A stretch of 64,000 nt of DNA, taken from Daucus carota subsp. sativus (Eukaryota; Streptophyta; Magnoliopsida; Apiales; Apiaceae). The DNA is taken from NCBI RefSeq assembly GCF_001625215.2, contig NC_030381.2, positions 49,375,214-49,439,213 on the forward strand, given 5' to 3'. The notes under the pieces are model-generated. The model was not told the DNA's origin, did not search any database, and was given only the letters and a program-made list of their open reading frames with translations. Below, in pieces: positions 24,144 to 36,313 of this stretch. Both the position numbers and the translations under genes were made by a program. Position 1 is the stretch's first letter; every line of letters starts with the position of its first letter.

Positions 24144-26028
24144 TCACACTTCGACATTAACCAACTCATACTCAACTAGAGAGAGATTGTTATCTTCTTT
24201 GACATCAAATTTTGCAGGTTCGGTTACTTCCACGAGGCCCCACTTGTCAACAGCTAGCCTCATAGAACCCTTAAACATGTCAATCTTAGAATTACGTATG
24301 ATAACTGTCGTTCCAGGCTTCATTAAGTCAACTGCCACAAAATGCAAACAAAATTCAGTTATTCTCTGTGCTAATAGACATAATGAAAAAGAATTATGTA
24401 AGTAAGTACACGTGTATCTTCTTTCGAACTCTGTGCTAAAACAAAAACTTGTATCTTCTTTCAAACTCTGTGCTAAAACAAAAACGTCAACATATAGTTA
24501 CAACTTGCAAGCAAAGTTGAAAACTTTTTGCTAACTGTCATCCTATGTAGCTTAGGGCAAGAATGCATTTTCACATATAGTACCCAAGTCCTAACAATCT
24601 AACAACATTAAAAGTAAATATGAAACTTGGTAATTTTACACGTGGCCGGTATATTCTACATATACCACTGTTCCTTTACCTCCCCTCATACCTAGTGTAG
24701 GACAAGCTGGTTAAACATAGATCCAGTAGCCAAGGCATCTAATGACCGCCTTTATGTATAGAAAAATAATCACTTGTAATTACATATCACTATTATATGA
24801 TCGCTTTTGGCCAATACCGGTCAACTTATTTGCTCAAAATTTTACTAAAATCAGGGATAAATATTGTCGTAGGAACGTCACAACTTACAAAAGTAATCGA
24901 AGTTGCTCATAAATACTGGTCCTTATTTATTATTTTCATACAAAATGATATACATTGCTTACTTATGATAGTGAGTCTTACATAGCTTATTTTTATTAAC
25001 CAAATTCCCACCACACACAATAGATAATAGATAACATGTTAGATATATAGCTGTATATATTTTTCCACCTATAATATTTTATCCCAAATATATTAGCTAC
25101 AGACTACTTTACAATAAATCAAGCAAAGTTTTTGGCCATAATAGAATAAAGAAGAGGGGAAAATAAGAGTATATTAAGCGAATAAAGAGAATATTGAACA
25201 AAGCAATTAAGGAAGAATAATATGCAAGAAGATCGTCGGACAAGGAAGATGCACCATTTACGATTTAGTTTAGTTGCTCAGGGAAAGGACTCGCAGCTAG
25301 CATACAAACCAAATTAGAAATAATAATTCCAATGCATGTCGAACAGATGGGATCAAAAATTCAAAATATATATGGATTAGGCAACGCAAAACTGATTCCA
25401 GTAGGCCGCTGAAAAAGACAAGTACACCTCTTCATTTTTTTACCCCTTTACACACTTGTCAAGAACAGCAATTAAAGAGCGAAATATATCTATCTGAACA
25501 TACACGAGTTTTAACCACATTTTCCTGCTTCCTTTTATACATTAAAAAAAACACACAATTTCAACAACACTTATCCGTGTTACAAAACTCAAAAAACATC
25601 TCATAATAAACAAATTCACTAGCATTAATCCGCAAAACTTACACACAACACAACAAACATTTCCACCGCATCAATCCACGATATACAAGCACATAACCTA
25701 GATCTGACATCCATCACAAATTCATAAACAACACAAAACACACAGACACACACACGAACACACACAGAGAGATAAAAATGAGACCTTGTTGGTTACGAGC
25801 AGTGAAGAGAATAGAGGCAGTATCATCAGCAATAAGACACTCAGCAATACGAGTGTTACCGGAGCTCCGAATTGACTTTTTGTCAAGAACGGTGGTGGAG
25901 GAGACGACTTTGACGATGAGATTGTGGCCTTTGGTGCCTGGTTTCAAATCATTCACTTTCACGAACACTGGCTTTCTCTTTGCGGGAACGCTACTTGCGC
26001 TTCCTTCTTGTTTTGTGTTGCTCGCCAT
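24144..26028 (-). CDS. OB-fold nucleic-acid-binding protein (At4g28440-like)
   Basis: Two exons on the minus strand, 26028-25785 and 24331-24144, join in phase 1 across a GT-AG intron of about 1.45 kb and encode 143 aa. After a short Ser/Lys-rich start comes KRKPVFVKVNDLKPGTKGHN, then VKVVSSTTVLDKK, RIAECLIADDTASILFTARN, VDLMKPGTTVIIRN and DMFKGSMRLAVDKWG, ending NNLSLVEYELVNV. This order of beta-strands is the single OB fold of plant At4g28440-type proteins, which resemble the SOSS-B/hSSB single-stranded-DNA-binding subunits. The match extends over the full length. Its role in plants is not well defined; ssDNA or RNA binding in the nucleus is inferred from the fold. The start is the only ATG before the conserved region. 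A telo-box lies about 40 bp upstream of it. Confidence 0.88.
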
Positions 26029-26066
26029 TGAAATGAAAAGATGAGGCTTGTTTGGGGCAAATGTGG

Positions 26067-26080
26067 AACCCTAACCCTAA
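26067..26080. promoter_or_regulatory. Telo-box upstream of the OB-fold gene
   Basis: AACCCTAACCCTAA (telomeric-type repeat) lies about 40 bp upstream of the OB-fold ATG. Telo-boxes are known in promoters and leaders of plant genes for ribosome biogenesis and DNA metabolism, which fits a nucleic-acid-binding product. Confidence 0.6.
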
Positions 26081-27084
26081 TTTTAATTTCGCCTAATTCA
26101 GAGATGGTGTAAGTGCAGCTTCACAACTCGTTTATATATATTGCCCCATTTTTATTTTTATTTTAACAACTCGTTCTATATTTTTATCCAATCTAGATAA
26201 ATACATGAGAAAGACACGTTACGCTGAACTTATTTTTCACAAATAAAAATTTATTTTATGTAAAATACTCATGGTATATATCATTTTCAAATAATATATT
26301 TATACAGGTTAAGACTTTTGGAGTTATATATATGACATCTTTATGTATATTAATAAAATTTTGTCACAAAACGTAACATAAAAGATATTTTAAAGATGAA
26401 CTGAAATTAATATATGATCTCCAATACTCTAAAGATTTAAGGTTTCCATAGAACTTGATTCTAATTTTATAACTTATTTTCTAAAAAAATATATTTAAAA
26501 TAAAAATCTGGATGTTAAATTTTTATCCAAAAAGAACTTAAAAATAAATCACATAATTATAATTTATTTTTTTATAAGCAAACAGAACTATAATTTATAG
26601 GAGCATTAAAGTGAGTGTTTGTGCATGTCACCTAATATATACTTACTCGGGGGACAAAAGGAATATCTTCTACTGCAAACATCAAAATAATACATTCTTA
26701 TTATTGCTCCCTCCGTCCTATCCAAATGTTTATATTTAATTTGAGTATGGAAGTTAAAAAATATGTAAAGTAAGAATGGAAAAGTAATGAAAATGAGGAT
26801 AGCAAATTAGCAATGTAACCGTTTGATTTTAATATAAAAAATATGTGTAATAAAGAAAAGTAGCAAGTATATTTGATTTTTATATTATAAAATTTTAATA
26901 TATTTAATAAGATTTGAAATATAAAGAATTGGATGTTACACTTTAAAGACGAAAGTATTAAGAAGTTGTTAGTACATTGGAATAAGTTTTATGGGACATT
27001 TGTTAAGTAACTATTTTTATAAAAATAATCGAGAAAACAAAACTTTTTCTCTAATTATAGCATTATTTAATCGCATATATAATA

Positions 27085-27395
27085 CTCCCTCCGTCCCATT
27101 TTAATTGACACTTATTCCTTTTTGGGACGTCCCAAAAAGAATGAACCTATTACACTTACTATTTTTTAACACTACTTTTCACTATTACACCCCCTACTTC
27201 TTCCACTGTCTCTATTCTATAATAATATAAACACTATTACACCCACTACTTTCCTCTACTATCTCAAATCTATTATTAAAATTTTGATGGGTCCCATCAC
27301 TTTACCAACTTTTCAACTAATTTAATTTCTTTTACTACTTTTTTCTTAATCTCCGTGAAAGTCAAAGCATATCAATCTTTTTGGGATGGAGGAAG
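27085..27395. mobile_element. Stowaway-type MITE
   Basis: It begins CTCCCTCCGTCCCATTTTAA with GGGACGTCCCAAAAAG inside. It ends TTTTTGGGATGGAGGAAG. TA flanks lie at 27083-27084 and 27396-27397. The interior (CTACTTTCCTCCACTATCTC-like) matches the copy at 35258. Confidence 0.82.
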
Positions 27396-27587
27396 TATTA
27401 TTTATTAAAGTTTATATTCGCGTGTTACCTTCAATTTTAGATTTATATAGTGTCTCCGCATACAAACACAAATATCAACTATATTCGCATAAACATATTC
27501 AAAAACTATGATTCATATCAACTATATTCATATAAAATCAAATATTCAAGTTTAAATATGTCTTATAATTAAAAACATATACCCCTC

Positions 27588-27886
27588 ACTCTCAATCATT
27601 TGTATACATTTGGTTGAGATACGAAATTCAGGAAAAAGTGTAAAAACTGAATAAAGTTAGATGAAAAGTAGGTATAATGGTAGGATCTATTTATAAGTAA
27701 TAATAGATTTTAGATAATGGAGGAAAGTAGTGAGTATAATAGTGTTTATATTACATAGTAGAATGGAGATAGCAAAAGAAAATATGTGATGTAGTAGTGT
27801 TTTATGTTATATAAGTTTACGGAATACATATAGTTGGTAGTGGGACATCCAAAAAGGAGATTGTATATAAATGAATGGGACGAATA
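27588..27886. mobile_element. Diverged Stowaway-like MITE, opposite orientation
   Basis: The interior (GTAATAATAGATTTTAGATA, then GGAGGAAAGTAGTGAGTATA) is the inverse of the element at 27085. The left end is CCCCTCACTCTCAATCATTT and the right end AATGAATGGGACG. The ends are eroded and the TSD is unclear. Confidence 0.5.
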
Positions 27887-28354
27887 ATAAATTTACTGAG
27901 TCATACTTTTTTAGTTAGCAAAAAAGAACATCTCTTTTTTCTTTTTAAGTCTTTTTAAAGAGGATTTAACACTCTACGAACCACAGGTTCTCATTTCGGC
28001 AACCTGTCGGCCAAGGGACATATCATATCCGAATCTTTCTTTAGAAATCAGCACATGCATATTACTACTTTTACCATTAAAGGTTCAACTACCATATTAT
28101 TTCACTCAAATAATTTTATTACATTCTTGATTCTTGTCAAAAAAGGATAATTAAAATTTATTTCATTCGATTAATTTAGAGATTGTATACCCAAATCAAG
28201 CAAAGCCTACCTATAAACAATAAACAATCCTGCAAAGTACAAACACCACAAATATATATATAAAAATAAATATAGAAGATAAAAACAAAGCTATACATAC
28301 AAAAGAATTGTAAAACAAAATTGTCTATTTTTTCAAATAATCCATTTTGTAGAA

Positions 28355-31300
28355 ATGGATTCTGAATATTGGACCTCTCGGCTAGCGGCGGCCAAGCGTC
28401 ATTTCATTCATCACCACCATCAAAACAACACCTCCCGTCTCTCTTCTCATATGGGTCTCAATTTTCTTGACTTTTAATTCATTTTTTCATTCTTGATATA
28501 TTTATTTATGTTTTTATCACATGGGTATTTTTTAATTTTGTGTTTTGTTGATCAGATCGTTTAAACATGGATGATTTTGTTGATGTTGAAGAAGATGGTC
28601 GTCCTGATTTCCCTTGCCCTTATTGTTATGAGGAATATGATTTGGCTACTCTTTGTTTGCATCTTAAAGATGAGCACCCTTCTGAGTCTAGAGTCACTGT
28701 GAGCCTTTTCTTTCTTGTCTTGATTATTGTCAATTTTTTAAGATATGTTGTGTTGTAATCTTGTTTTTATGTTGTAAAGTTTTGATCTTTGAGCTTAATT
28801 GCGTTATTATGTGATCTTATTGGCAGTTGTGTTTTAATTATACTTGATTTCAAGGGAATGGTGGAGAATGGAGATATTGTTTTATGTTGTAAAAGTTTTG
28901 ATCTTTAAGCTTAATTTATGATTGTTATGTGATTTCATTGGCTCTTGTCATTTGATCACAGATTAAAAAGAAAATTTGCAAGTTTGTTTGGTGTGTTTCT
29001 TTTCTTTGGATATTTGCTAGTGCCAACATGATTTAACAAATGTTAATAAAATTTATTTGAGGTGTTTAGAGAGGCGGAGCCAAGAATTCTTGTCAGGAAC
29101 CTGAGTTCATGATTCTAGGTACAATAAATTGCTATTTCCATGAAGGTGAACTCATAACTTAGATACTCACAAACTCATATTCGAGTGAGACTTGACTCCT
29201 CAACTTTTTACAAACAGAGATATTAACGACTGGCTACCAAAGCCGGGAAAGGAAATATAAAAGTCAATTGTGCTGTGTTGTGTCAGCCTGTGGATGATTG
29301 CTAGTTAGGGGAGCTTTATACGATAAGGTTGTGTATGGCTTCTTCTTTTTTTGCTATCAAAGTCTTTGGTAATCGTAAAGTGATTGTGAAGGGGAGATGT
29401 TATGAGCACTGGTTCATTTAGGTTCAATATGGCAGGAACAGGGGATATTGCATTGGCCTCAATTAGGACTCAGGGTGTGTGAATGGTTAATTAGCGTTTT
29501 GAGTATATAGATCGGAAACTACAGGTTTAGTTACAATTGCTGCATATTTATATACATACATACACACACATCTTGATTAAAAATTGCAATTAGCATAAGA
29601 AGAGTGGTATTGCTGCATATTTGTTTACATACGCACATGATGGCTCCCAAAAATAAACCCGCCATTACAGCTTGCTGCCCTACGGAACGGTAGCCTTAAT
29701 CCTCACGGTCCAGAACGGAAGATAACCACAGAGCCGAAGGAGGCCTACGGAAGCAAGCATGTTTCCAGCTTGACACCTGTCAAGCCAGGCGTTGTGTTAC
29801 ACCCACCGTTAGTCATTCCTTAATTTCTGGGATACATGACACCTAAAAACCTACTTTCAGATCATCTGGTCTACCTACTAATAGGTCTAAAAACATGTCA
29901 TTCCACCCCGATAATTAGGAAGGAGTCGGCACCTCTGATAATTGACTATAAATAGTTAAGAAGCCATGGAGATAAAAGGTAATGTACAATGTTATTAAGA
30001 CACTAATCTCAAAAAACCTTCTGATGATGGCCTTTGAAACCCAGGCGTGATCCCTACGGCACCCAAATAGGACATTATGGCCATCAACACACATCTCGAT
30101 TAAACATGCAATTAGCATAACAAGAGTGGTAGACTTGTACGGCTCTGCCAAGAATCTCAAAAGTTATGGCAAGTGAATAAGTGTAGATTTGTATTTTCAC
30201 ATGAACAGCACTGAGGAACATCATTGTGTTTCATCATTGTTGGGACTCTCACTCGTAGATATATATACTGTGTTTCTGTTAGGTGGAGAACCTTTGCGGC
30301 TTGGCCCCTCTTTTCCTCAAGAAACTCACATGCTATTTCATCTTTTCTCTCCATCCCTTTCTGCAATCCCAAAACTCACAAATTTTTTGCAGCCTACCAA
30401 ATAGAACCTTTTCATGTTTTATGGTGTGCGCTGCTCGTTTCCGTGTTTGATTGATATGCACTTCAGTAAAACAGGAGGTATAAATATTTTTAGAAAATAT
30501 TGCTTCACCGTGCTAGTACAAAAAATAAACTAAGCTTTTTAAGTTGTTATATATACTGGAAAACATTTATAATCTATCATGTGGTTGGTTCACTGGAAAA
30601 CTGATTGGAGGGTCCTGATTATCTCTAGTTCCTTTTACTATATGTTTTTTCTTGATTTACTAGGTGCAAATTGCAATGGATGAATCATTTTAAAGTGTCA
30701 TTTACATTGTTATTAAATTGCTCCAAGATTGTGAAGTTCCTACTAGCAATGTTATTTGAATCTTACAAAGAATTCACAATTTCTTTGCAGGTTTGTCCCG
30801 TATGTTCTGTCAAGGTTGCAAGGGACATGTTAACTCATATAAGGATGCAACACGGGCACTTGCTTAAGATATCCTTTTGAATGGAAATGGTTAAATTTTA
30901 AAGTTTGTAGCAAATTTGTTTGATAGCTCATTATCTTTGCCTTATGCAAGTGTTCTCCTTAATTGACCAATACTTGCATAGACGTCGTAGATTACGTAGA
31001 GTTGCAGTTCCTGACAGTCAGACACTGTCTCTTTTGGGAAGAGATCTCCGCGAGGCCCATTTGCAGGTGCTTCTCGGAGGTGGTGCCTATCGATCAAGTA
31101 CTGCAACCCCATCTCCTGCAGCCACTGATCCGCTACTTTCATCGTTGATTATGAACTACCCTACTTCTGAAGCTGAAGAGATCACAAAAGTAGTAACATC
31201 ATGTGCTGAGGATTCATCTACGAATACGGCATCACAACATCTATGGAAATCAAGGTATATTACATTTGTTCATGGTGTACCTCCCTTTCTTATAGTTTAG

Positions 31301-32051
31301 TATTGTTTCGCCTTTGTTACTTTCTGCTTGTAGTTTGCTCACGTGCTAATAAAATGGTGTGCTGATCAGAAAGTACAACTGATAAAAAAATCTTAATATA
31401 CCCTCATGAGTTATATTTAAAAGTATAGCCAGAACTTAATTACACACAGACATGTTCAAACTCCTTATAGATGCTATGTTGTACAGACAGAATGTAGATA
31501 TAGAGCTATATTTCCAGAAACGGAAGTCCTGCAATCAATATATACTGTATTAGGTTGTACAAACAATTCTATGTGAAAAATTTAAATACCCTTATGCAGT
31601 CAGAACAAGTACTGAAAAGAAAATTACTATCTTCATATTATATACGGAGTATTAACTTTTAATTACTACTATTATTATAGAAAAAGTTCTTTAAATTCCC
31701 AGTGCCTCGAATATATGTTTATACCACTATAGGGTCTCAGTATTTCATGGTATCTGGTTGCACGTGGGTAGACATGATTATCATTTGGCTTTATGCGCAT
31801 TTGTCAGGGCTCGGGGAATTGGGCATAGTATTTTAGAAATTATGTCATTTATAGCTTCTGAGTCAATTGTGTGCCCTGTATATTGCCATTTATATAGTTT
31901 TTAGTATGTTTAAATATTTCTGACCCTATTTCCCCCTTGCAGTTTTGATCCATCATTGAGTATTGAAGAGCGACAAAAACGAATTACACAGGATGCTAGA
32001 AAAGCAATGTTTATGCAAGATCTGGTTGTCTCAACTCTGTTAGTTGAGTAA
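28355..32051 (+). CDS. Di19: DEHYDRATION-INDUCED 19 (Di19) zinc-finger protein
   Basis: Five exons encode 236 aa: 28355-28454, 28556-28698, 30791-30868, 30974-31254 and 31943-32051. Residues 52-107 form the zf-Di19 domain with two Cys2/His2-type units: C54-x2-C57...H69-x4-H74 and C83-x2-C86...H97-x4-H102. A basic stretch HRRRRLRR (109-116) is a likely nuclear signal. The C-terminal part holds the conserved SLLGRDLREAHLQVLLGGG, RSS, FDPSLSIEERQKRI and a Leu/Val-rich end resembling an export signal. Di19 proteins are nuclear, respond to drought and salt, and bind DNA in Arabidopsis; they can be phosphorylated by CDPKs. Intron 3 only works as an AT-AC intron, which gives HGHLLK-LHRRRRLRR without a frame break. 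Intron 2 (about 2.1 kb) contains a solo LTR. Confidence 0.93.
29541..30135. repeat. ~70-bp tandem duplication split by an LTR
   Basis: The unit ATTGCTGCATATTT...AGCATAAGAAGAGTGGT occurs at 29541-29610. A second copy starts at 29611, is interrupted by the solo LTR (29638-30086), and resumes to about 30135 with AGCATAACAAGAGTGGT. The duplication therefore predates the LTR insertion. Confidence 0.7.
29638..30086 (+). mobile_element. Solo LTR in Di19 intron 2
   Basis: This 449-bp segment starts TGATGGC and ends GCCATCA, the short inverted TG...CA ends of an LTR. The flanks are GCACA and ACACA (four of five equal), consistent with a 5-bp TSD. A TATA-like GACTATAAATAG lies at about 29944. No internal retrotransposon sequence or second LTR is present, so it is a recombination-derived solo LTR. 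Its orientation is inferred from the TATA box. Confidence 0.72.
30869..30973 (+). other. U12-type AT-AC intron (Di19 intron 3)
   Basis: The donor is ATATCCTTTT, a perfect match to the U12 AT-AC donor consensus ATATCCTT. The branch site is CTCCTTAAT at 30955-30963 (consensus TTCCTTRAY). The intron ends AC, 11 nt after the presumed branch A. It is 105 nt long and phase 0. No GT-AG alternative in this stretch keeps the Di19 frame and the conserved K-L-x-RRRRLRR junction. Confidence 0.9.
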
Positions 32052-32936
32052 CCAGAGATGCAAGTTAATTATGCATAACAAACTTAGGTAGAGTTTTTCT
32101 GTGGTACAGTAAAGAGAGAACATGGTACACTTTCTGGTTGCTTCCATTGCAGTGACATCTGGGCATTGTCACAGAGCATTTCTCTCGTCTGCCCCAAGAA
32201 GCAGAGTTCTATTGCATTACAGCACAAGTTGATCATTTTATTTTAAATTTTACTTCAACAAGACAGTTTATGTTTCAAATATCAACAAATGGATTCTTAT
32301 TGGTCTTCTGACGAGGCAGGTTTAAACGAGAGAGAAACTAGAACCCTGGACATGATGGCATTATCATCAGTATGACGATAATTCATGTCTTGAAACTAGA
32401 AAGATTACCTATATAAGATCATAAAAGGTTAGCCCACACAATTTGTTGTATATTTTATTTTATTGGATCAAATTTCATAATAAGATTATGTACTTTCTCA
32501 GTAGCGTCACATTTTTAACTGATTTGAATTTTGAAGTATTCTTGATGTATTTATGTATGTGCTGGTAGTTTGACTATTTCCCTATTTATAATTAACTCCC
32601 TACATCATGCAAACATAATTAAAAATTAATTATGCAGTAGGCCAGTAGGGCATGTTAAATTATAGGAACCGACGATTTTCTCAATGTGGACATCGACGAG
32701 GCCGTCGGTTTGTTCGATCAAGTGCGTACAAATTTCGTGAGAGGTTGATTGCAAATTGTTGGGATTTTTTCAAACATCCCAACAATTTTTAACAACATTC
32801 CAAACAGAACCTTAACCGTTAACCCTGAACAGACTAAACATAAAAATATACTAAAAGAGGAGATTTTAGGCTATACTGTGTGAATATCTTTTTTCAAAAT
32901 ATATAATATTTAAATTTACTTAAAGAGGTCTTAAAA
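32052..32936. other. 3' flank of Di19, no gene seen
   Basis: This includes the probable 3' UTR of Di19. Nothing else coding was recognised. Confidence 0.4.
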
Positions 32937-32949
32937 AGTAAGATTTATT

Positions 32950-33178
32950 CCATAGCACGACACAATTGTTCCATATCTGATCGTGTTTGGAGAGGGAGAG
33001 ATGTCAAGGTTCAAGTCTACCGGTCTGTTAGGATGCCTCAGCTGCCAGGTTGAGGAAGAGTTACGGGACGTAAAACAAAAAATACGCAGACAGGGGTCGA
33101 GCATACTATTTTCATTATGTGTTGTCGAACGATTTGTGCAGTTAATAGAATCTTGACATTTACCGGCAAAAAAAAAAG
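32950..33178 (+). mobile_element. tRNA-derived SINE with poly(A) tail and TSD
   Basis: The ~229-bp body is flanked by AGTAAGATTTATT (32937-32949) and AGTAAGATTTGTT (33179-33191), a 13-bp TSD with one mismatch. It ends in a run of A residues after CCGGC. A pol III B-box-like GGTTCAAGTCT lies at about 33008 and an A-box-like TAGCACGACAC at 32953. TSD, tail and B box together make a SINE; the family is not identified. Confidence 0.75.
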
Positions 33179-33561
33179 AGTAAGATTTGTTAAGAAACTT
33201 CTTAAGAAAGACGAAAAGATATCTTTACAAAGTGAACTGCAGTTTTTCTTAAGGATTGCCATTGTCTAGAATCACCAGGTTATCATTTTTTTAGTAACAA
33301 CTATATAGTTGTATAAAATATCTTTCTTAAACACCATTAAAGTGTGTGAACGTGTTATACACACGAATTTGTGAAATAATAGTGTAGTATTATATACTCT
33401 ACGTGACTCCACAATCCATATTCTGATTATATGGTGAAAATATTCATTTCATATTTGATGTTGAGTTCGAATCTTCCATCAAGATGGCACGTGATTATTG
33501 ACTTCACATATTGTATTATTTTCACATTTCGCTTCTACATCATCGCCTAACTTTCTGTCTA

Positions 33562-34021
33562 TCTATACTATATTATAATAAGCCAACATGGGTATAATTT
33601 GTAGTCCAAGATTTTAGTTATATTTTTTGGTTTGGTACTCTCCTTTTGGTACTATAACTATAAGTCTACAAATATGGAGTTTATTAGTATTATATACAAT
33701 TTCAAATACTAAAAACACTCATAACAATTCATTATCATATAATATTTTATTTAAAAAATTATAATGATGTTATAAATAAAATTATAAATATACAATTTTG
33801 AATATCTTCTTTTAACAAAAATCTTCATATAACTCTTTTTAACTTTAACATGTTCTATTTCAATATAAACATGAACCATTACATAACTCTTTCTAACTCT
33901 AATTTTAAAAGTTATTGTTGTCAAAAAAACCAATTACAGAATTACACACAATCGGCTATGCTTACAAAATTGTTCTTTTTAAATCTACGTGTACTAAATT
34001 CGGATTAAATGCATTAAAATT

Positions 34022-34069
<48 letters not shown>

Positions 34070-34259
34070 ATATATATTTATATTAGGGTTTGTCCATTTT
34101 CAAATAATCGGGAGAAAATATAGTCAGTTGAATAATATAATTTAATTAAAATTCGATCCATTAATACTAAAATACTAATAAATGATGTTAAAATTTGAAT
34201 TATAAATAATAAATTACGAATTATATATCCGTCCGTGCTTCGCACGGGTTAAAGGCTAT
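33562..34259 (+). mobile_element. Non-autonomous Helitron, copy 1
   Basis: The 5' end is A|TCTATACTATATTATAATAA. The 3' end has the hairpin CCGTGCTTCGCACGG followed by GTTAAAGGCTAT. The whole is co-linear with the copy at 37231, which keeps the canonical CTAG|T end; here CTAG has become CTAT. No Rep/helicase coding is present. The interior holds a (TA)n/(TG)n microsatellite (34025-34078) absent or short in copy 2. Confidence 0.8.
34025..34078. repeat. TA/TG microsatellite
   Basis: An uninterrupted TA tract runs to about 34060, followed by TGTGTGTG and more TATATA. It lies inside Helitron copy 1. Confidence 0.9.
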
Positions 34260-35257
34260 ATTATATAAAAAGAGAAACTACTGCCAAACATTTGTTATTA
34301 CACGTTTATCAGGTAGTTTATATTTTCACGAAGTGATGCAAGTAGTTAGGGAATTGTTCTCCCAACAATTTCCGATCAACTCATTTTTACGCTATATGTT
34401 AATCTTAATTTTTGACATATTTAGATTTTTTTTAATTGTATCATAAATATTATGATCTTTCACCAATCTTTTTATGAATTAAATTTGATTTTTATATTTT
34501 ACTTATGAAAACATTTTTTTAAATAATTATTCTGGTTGTAAAGTGAAAGAATCTATAAACCTATGGTATGAAGTTATAATAATAATTATAAATATGAGGG
34601 GGAAGCATTAAATATTTTTAGTACAATCCAAAGAAAACTTAATCAATCTCGAAACGTGTAAACTGCTGCACTAGCTTGGCTAAGTATTTGAAGTTCATCT
34701 TTTAAAGTGTCACCAAATCTCGCAACAAACATAAGCAATGTCAAGATTCCTCCCACTAGAAATCATTTATTCATTGTGTAGCACACGTATCCATGGCTCC
34801 ATAACAAAGCACATGGCCAAAGCGTAAATTAGTTTCCAAATCTTATGTGTAGTTGGATAGTCACTATTTTCCTCTTTTTTATATCCTTGCTCATATTAAA
34901 ATTTATGACATCAAATATTATTTATAATTATTTACTGGCTCATAAATTATATTAGAAAGGAACAAAGTGATACGCGGTAAAATTTAATTAAAAGGTTCAA
35001 TCAAATAAAAAAGTTGCACACCCAAAAGATATAATATTGTTTTTTCAAACGTAATACTATGTATTCCGGATTTGTTCCAATTTTTTTCAAATAACATGAC
35101 ACACATGATTGATTTTAAGTAGATAATTTATATGTATAAAATATTTTATTATTAGTAGTAGTATAAGTAACCGAATCATATAATATAAATAAAATTCCAA
35201 AAAGTTAAAAGTAATTTTTGAGTATTTAATATTTTTCAAAAATATTACTCTAGGCTA
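34260..35257. other. AT-rich intergenic region, nothing recognised
   Basis: No coding region, RNA gene or transposon ends could be supported here. Confidence 0.4.
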
Positions 35258-35620
35258 CTCCCTCCGTCCCAATGAATTGTATACAGTTTCCTTTTTGGGA
35301 CGTCCCACCAATTGTATACATACCAAAAGTAGTAACTTTTATGATATAAAATAACATTACACCAACTACTTTCTTCCACTATCCCCATTCTATAATAATA
35401 TAAACTAGTTACACCAATTACTTTCCTCCACTATCTCCATTCTATAATAATAAAAACACTATTACACCCACTACTTTCCTCCACTATCTCAAATCAAATA
35501 TTAAATATAAATGGGTCCCACCACTATACTCACTTTTCATCTAACTTTACTCATTTTTTACATTTTTTCTTGGTCTCCGTGTCCCAACCATTTGTATACA
35601 AATGACTGGGACGGACGGAG
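35258..35620. mobile_element. Stowaway-type MITE
   Basis: It starts CTCCCTCCGTCCCAATGAAT and ends ATGACTGGGACGGACGGAG, with TA at 35256-35257 and 35621-35622. An internal motif TCTATAATAATATAAAC...CTACTTTCCTCCACTATCTC is tandemly repeated. It belongs to the same family as 27085 and 27588. Confidence 0.85.
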
Positions 35621-36313
35621 TATGGTTTAGGTGAAGTGCCGGCTGCTTAAGACGTGTGGGGCCGACAAAATGGCAACATGGGTCAGCAGATGCCTCTACT
35701 GCCGTTGCTTCTGGATTGTCCAATGCACCACCACGCAACTAATCCTATATTTATACTAGTAATAATAAAAATTGACACATGCCAGTTAACAAGATTCGTA
35801 ATTCGCATTTATCGCTTGGCGGTTCCGTGTCACGCATCAGTCTTATTCGTCTTAGTCAATTCGGGGTGTTACCTACATCACGTCTAGTGCAAATGATGCA
35901 CATTAATCTTTTTTTCTTGCGTTCATACTGCCATGATGTCTACTGGAGTATAATTTTAGATGTATTGCTCGGGAAATAAGAAAATGTTCTAACAGATTTG
36001 ATACGGTCTATGTCCCATTTCCTATTGTGAACTTCCCACTCAATTTTATACACTTTAAAAGTTATAAAATATATATACAGATTCATTATTCCCACTACGC
36101 TTATTTTATATATTAAATATTAATTGATATCATCACTTTATTATTTTTATTATTCTTTTTATTAAATTATGTTTTTTCTTGGAGCAATATTTTTCCTCCC
36201 CCTCCTCAAATCTCAAGTTAAGAGCCTGAATGAAGAGCCTCCTGGAGATGCTCTTATGCTGCTAACTTGAGATTTGAAGAGGGAGAGGCAAAATGCTGCT
36301 CCAAAAGACTCTT

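Noticed and set aside
30869-31300. Di19 truncated at the TGA after KISF (30868-30880 read-through)
   Set aside because: This end appears only if the AT-AC intron is not recognised. Splicing restores the conserved C-terminal half, which continues in frame.
34025-34078. TA tract as an origin or regulatory element
   Set aside because: It is an ordinary microsatellite inside a Helitron copy, short or absent in the sister copy.
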